The translations under genes and the position numbers were made by a program. DNA of 39,386 nt from a virus: IMG/VR virus record IMGVR_UViG_3300036978_000268, positions 1-39,386 of that record. One strand, given 5' to 3'. Shown here piece after piece: positions 37,286 to 39,386 of the stretch. The notes under the pieces are model-generated. The model worked only from the letters and a program-made list of their open reading frames with translations, searched no databases and was not told the origin of the DNA. The first letter of the stretch is position 1; each line of letters opens with the position of its first letter.

Positions 37286-37531
37286 ATGAAACATTTCGCC
37301 TACAGAACTAAGGGTGCAGGGCCAACTGACACTATGGGAGCCCGAATTAAAGTCCGCCAAATGGGGCTCAAACGGCTCACTACGGTTCCTTACGACTATG
37401 CCATAAACGTATGTCAAAACCATGTCCAAGCGGCAATCAAGGCGCACCGCAGAGTGGAAGAGGAAGACCTTGAAATCCTCGAAACAAGGGATATGCAAAT
37501 GGGCTATCTGATAATAGGAGTGGTGCGATGA
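37286..37531 (+). CDS. small protein of unknown function
   Basis: 81 residues. YRTKGAGPTDTMGARIKVRQMGLKRLTTVPYDYAINVCQNHVQAAIKAH and DLEILETRDMQMGYLIIGVV read as a small alpha/beta protein. ATGA overlap to the next gene. Confidence 0.6.
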   Translation: MKHFAYRTKGAGPTDTMGARIKVRQMGLKRLTTVPYDYAINVCQNHVQAAIKAHRRVEEEDLEILETRDMQMGYLIIGVVR

Positions 37532-37899
37532 AATTTCGGAGGATCACACCAGCAAGCGGACAGCAAGCTCTACCACTCCCACGCCGAAAGCGTGGGGGAC
37601 ATGCCAATATTCAGCGAATTGCAGAACAGACCGAGGAAATCGTCTGGCACGCTCATGCGATGATTAAGCACCATGGAAGGGTCAGTGTTGGTGGATTATG
37701 CCAAACTTGGCACATTACGCCGGGAGGAGCAAGTTATCAGCGACTTCGAGATCTACTCCTGTCAGCAGGCTTTACGCTTGCACAACTCGGAATCGAAGAG
37801 AGGGCTCCAGAAGCCACCCAGACCAAGCCAATTCCAACAGGACCAAAGCCTGAACCTGTCGGGGCTGACACCTGTTTTGTCTGCTACGCAGGAGGCTGA
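37528..37899 (+). CDS. protein of unknown function with C-terminal CxxC
   Basis: 123 residues, ATGA overlap with the previous gene. Basic N-terminus; helical middle (IQRIAEQTEEIVWHAHAMIKHHGRVSVGGLCQTWHI and SYQRLRDLLLSAGFTL) with winged-helix character; Pro-rich linker; C-terminal CFVC. The gene contains a 9-pair hairpin (37576-37598, CGAAA loop). Confidence 0.6.
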   Translation: MKFRRITPASGQQALPLPRRKRGGHANIQRIAEQTEEIVWHAHAMIKHHGRVSVGGLCQTWHITPGGASYQRLRDLLLSAGFTLAQLGIEERAPEATQTKPIPTGPKPEPVGADTCFVCYAGG

Positions 37900-37924
37900 C
37901 GAATTGATTGACGGAGCAAGCTCG

Positions 37925-38197
37925 ATGCACGAAACCGCTTACCAACTGATTGTGGAGATTGAGGGCGGGAAGTGCTTGCGCGAACTCGGAATCTATCTGT
38001 CAGTCGAAGATGTCCGGCGGGCCATGAATGCCATCGTGGCGGATCGGCCAAAAGATGTTGTCGCGATCGGCGTCAGGACGGTACGGGTGCTTTATTGGGG
38101 CAAGCCTGATAAACCCTACAAGTTCAGGGTCGAACCGATCACGCCACCACGCCGAAAAATAATTTTCAAAAAACTTCGGAATTCCCTTGACGTCTAG
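37925..38197 (+). CDS. small protein of unknown function ending in the next promoter
   Basis: About 90 residues from ATG 37925; TTG 37904 behind AGGAGG is an in-frame alternative. The longer frame back to 37673 overlaps the previous gene and is unlikely. YQLIVEIEGGKCLRELGIYLSVEDVRRAMNAIVADRPKDVVAIGVRTVRVLYW is a clear helical/beta domain. The last codons (LRNSLDV) lie inside the promoter at 38187. Confidence 0.6.
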   Translation: MHETAYQLIVEIEGGKCLRELGIYLSVEDVRRAMNAIVADRPKDVVAIGVRTVRVLYWGKPDKPYKFRVEPITPPRRKIIFKKLRNSLDV

Positions 38198-38215
38198 ACG
38201 TCTAGGGAATATAGT
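38187..38215 (+). promoter_or_regulatory. promoter of cassette 3 with operator CTAGACGTCTAG
   Basis: TTGACG (38187-38192), 17-base spacer, TATAGT (38210-38215). The perfect operator at 38194-38205 overlaps a second palindrome GTCTAGAC. Upstream TTTTCAAAAAACTT equals that of cassette 2. Leader 38216-38266 is the conserved one. Confidence 0.8.
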
Positions 38216-38266
38216 CTTGGTGTAGGGAAGACGCAACGGAAACAACCGAACGAAAGAGACAAGACG

Positions 38267-38653
38267 ATGACCGTAGCAACCAAATCAGTCGTTTCAACCG
38301 AAATGGCGATGGAATTGATTCTAAAACTCACCCTCAAGCGTAACATGCGGGTGTCAGTTTGCAACGGCGAAGCCATGGTGCTAACAAAGTCAACGGATCT
38401 CGAAGCCATCAAAGCGGCTATGTATTCGACCGACAGCGAAACGCTTACCTTTTGGGATAACGAAGGCTTCGGTTCGGCTTCCGTCCAGCAAGGCTATTTG
38501 AACCTTGTTCACGACGAAGCTAACGTAGGGCTGGATTGCGTCTCGACGGCATACGGGAAGCCAATAGAGGACGCCTACGACCGGATACTGGAAGTCGTTA
38601 AGAGAATTGACGAATTATGCGATTTTCAGATTTGGCTATTCAGCCGGAACTAA
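38267..38653 (+). CDS. protein in cassette 3, before ribozyme 3
   Basis: 128 residues behind AAAGAGACAAGACG. SVVSTEMAMELILKLTLKRNMRVSVCNGEAMVLTKSTDLEAIKAAMYS and DETLTFWDNEG-like strands suggest an alpha/beta fold. The TAA stop overlaps the first bases of ribozyme 3. No family recognised. Confidence 0.65.
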   Translation: MTVATKSVVSTEMAMELILKLTLKRNMRVSVCNGEAMVLTKSTDLEAIKAAMYSTDSETLTFWDNEGFGSASVQQGYLNLVHDEANVGLDCVSTAYGKPIEDAYDRILEVVKRIDELCDFQIWLFSRN

Positions 38654-38703
38654 GCCGAAACGCCGAAAGGCGTCTGGCGGTTTTACCGCCACTGATGAGG
38701 CTT
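38652..38703 (+). ncRNA. hammerhead ribozyme 3 (type II)
   Basis: AAGCC - GAAA - CGCC-GAAA-GGCG - UC, cleavage after C38674 - UGGCGG-UUUU-ACCGCCA (stem I) - CUGAUGA - GGCUU. All conserved core bases present; stem I loop differs from ribozyme 2. Separates the genes at 38267 and 38731. Confidence 0.92.
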
Positions 38704-38730
38704 TAAACAACCAACGAAAGAGAGAGACAA

Positions 38731-39030
38731 ATGAACTCAGTAACGACCAAGCCGATGAGCAACAAACAACGCTCCAAGGATGCACAAGAGACCGATGCGT
38801 TTGATCGGAAGATGAAAGACAGCAGATTCTGGAGCGACGAGTGGTATTACGCTCGGTGTCGTTTCAATTACGGCCAAGCGATGACGTGCTTGAATTTAGC
38901 TTGTGAAAGTAGGAACCCAACCTTTGCTCGGGTCTGGATTATGCGATTTACAAATGATCGGAAAAGCTACATTCAGGCGGTCAAAAACCTCAAGGAACAT
39001 CCAAAAAAGATCATGCCACTTCCAAACTGA
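38731..39030 (+). CDS. small basic protein after ribozyme 3
   Basis: 99 residues behind GAAAGAGAGAGACAA. TKPMSNKQRSKDAQETDAFDRKMKDSRFWSDEWYYARCRFNYGQAMTCLNL and RFTNDRKSYIQAVKNLKEHPKKIMPL. Aromatic-rich, helical. No family recognised. Confidence 0.6.
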   Translation: MNSVTTKPMSNKQRSKDAQETDAFDRKMKDSRFWSDEWYYARCRFNYGQAMTCLNLACESRNPTFARVWIMRFTNDRKSYIQAVKNLKEHPKKIMPLPN

Positions 39031-39038
39031 CTGACCGA

Positions 39039-39063
39039 CCGGGGCCTTCGGGCCCCGGAATTT
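39039..39063 (+). terminator. TTCG-loop terminator
   Basis: CCGGGGCC-TTCG-GGCCCCGG (39039-39058) followed by AATTT. Longest of the three such hairpins. Confidence 0.7.
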
Positions 39064-39085
39064 AGACCTCAAGACCACAAGGGAT
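39061..39085 (+). repeat. AGACC-repeat element before ATG
   Basis: Same bases as the element at 37256-37280, here 5 bases before ATG 39091. AGGGAT is the ribosome site. Confidence 0.6.
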
Positions 39086-39090
39086 CAAAC

Positions 39091-39300
39091 ATGGCGGCGA
39101 AAATAACGACAGCGGCGACAATCAAAGAACAGACAGGAGTAGCTATGGACGTTCCAAAGGACTTGTACAAACGGTTTAAAATTCATTCCGCAACATACGG
39201 AATCAGCTTGCAAGCACTTATGGTGCGGGCAATTTGCGACGAGATTGGTGTCAATGCGGCTCCATATCTCAAAGGGCGGCGGCTCGGGAACAAGAAGTAA
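39091..39300 (+). CDS. ribbon-helix-helix-like DNA-binding protein, candidate regulator
   Basis: 69 residues. TGVAMDVPKDLYKRFKIHSATYGISLQALMVRAICDEIG has the strand-helix-helix pattern of MetJ/Arc-type regulators (strand VAMDVP, helix KDLYKRFKIHSATYG, then SLQALMVRAI). Flanked by the repeated AGACC element, which such dimers could bind as half-sites, suggesting self-control. Identity of the target is inference. Confidence 0.6.
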   Translation: MAAKITTAATIKEQTGVAMDVPKDLYKRFKIHSATYGISLQALMVRAICDEIGVNAAPYLKGRRLGNKK

Positions 39301-39324
39301 TTCACCAACGAGAGAGACAAGACA

Positions 39325-39386
39325 ATGAAGAATCTGAACGAAGCACTGCTCTGTTTTCAAGGCAAATCGGTATCAGTCCACAAAAA
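39325..39386 (+). CDS. erf: ERF-family annealing protein, N-terminal part
   Basis: ATG 39325 follows CGAGAGAGACAAGACA, the standard leader here. The 20 residues MKNLNEALLCFQGKSVSVHK look like the ERF N-terminus (A-L-x-x-F-Q-x-x). The final two bases AA plus base 1 (C) make Asn, and base 2 onward continues K-Y-A-D-M of the first gene, so both belong to one gene across the window ends. Confidence 0.75.
   Translation, partial: MKNLNEALLCFQGKSVSVHK

Overview
The window looks like the complete genome of a temperate tailed phage (long-tailed, HK97-type head), linearised at an arbitrary point. The last 62 bases begin a gene (ATG at 39325) whose frame runs directly into base 1 and continues to 607. 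Together they make one roughly 222-residue ERF-type annealing protein, so the 39,386 bases appear to close into a circle. Every recognisable gene except one HNH endonuclease lies on the + strand. The host is not certain. A phage-borne CsrA, a papain-like protease where an endolysin would be expected, and an attachment core matching a tRNA 3' end fit an integrating phage of a Gram-negative-type bacterium. Planctomycetota is a guess only.

Layout. 1-6.9 kb is the replication and recombination region: ERF, CsrA, a winged-helix replication initiator carrying four palindromic iterons and an AT-rich stretch inside its own gene (lambda O-like), a LexA-N-like protein, a coiled-coil protein, and a chain of tiny genes joined by ATGA overlaps that ends in a PD-(D/E)XK-like nuclease. 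6.9-10.1 kb holds a ParB-like / cupin / PAPS-reductase-like / ParB-like (IbrA/IbrB-like) cassette just upstream of the packaging genes. 10.1-15.2 kb holds small and large terminase, portal, Mu-F-type minor head protein and prohead protease. 15.2-18.1 kb holds fibre-like and lectin-like genes inside the head module. 18.1-20.4 kb is a likely lysis region (small membrane proteins, a signal-peptide protein, a papain-like cysteine protease). 20.5-30.6 kb holds the major capsid protein, connectors, tail tube, tail chaperones with a -1 frameshift signal, tape measure and tail proteins, one pair of which is joined across a T9 run. 30.8-33 kb is the integration region, with attP inside the 3' part of the tyrosine integrase gene, followed by an HNH gene on the minus strand. 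33.1-39.4 kb is an array of small genes of unknown function.

The 33-39 kb array is the most unusual part. It is built from repeated cassettes: a promoter with the palindrome CTAGACGTCTAG (or a close variant) between -35 and -10, a conserved purine-rich leader ending in AAAGAGACAAGAC just before ATG, a small gene, a hammerhead ribozyme, and a second small gene. Three hammerheads with all core residues and an open stem II (type II) lie between gene pairs at 33421, 35895 and 38652. Other hairpin-bounded units carry a second conserved element built from direct AGACC repeats. The same operator half-site also occurs at promoters before the ParB cassette and near the major capsid gene, suggesting one phage-wide regulator. 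A ribbon-helix-helix-like protein at 39091 is a candidate for that regulator.
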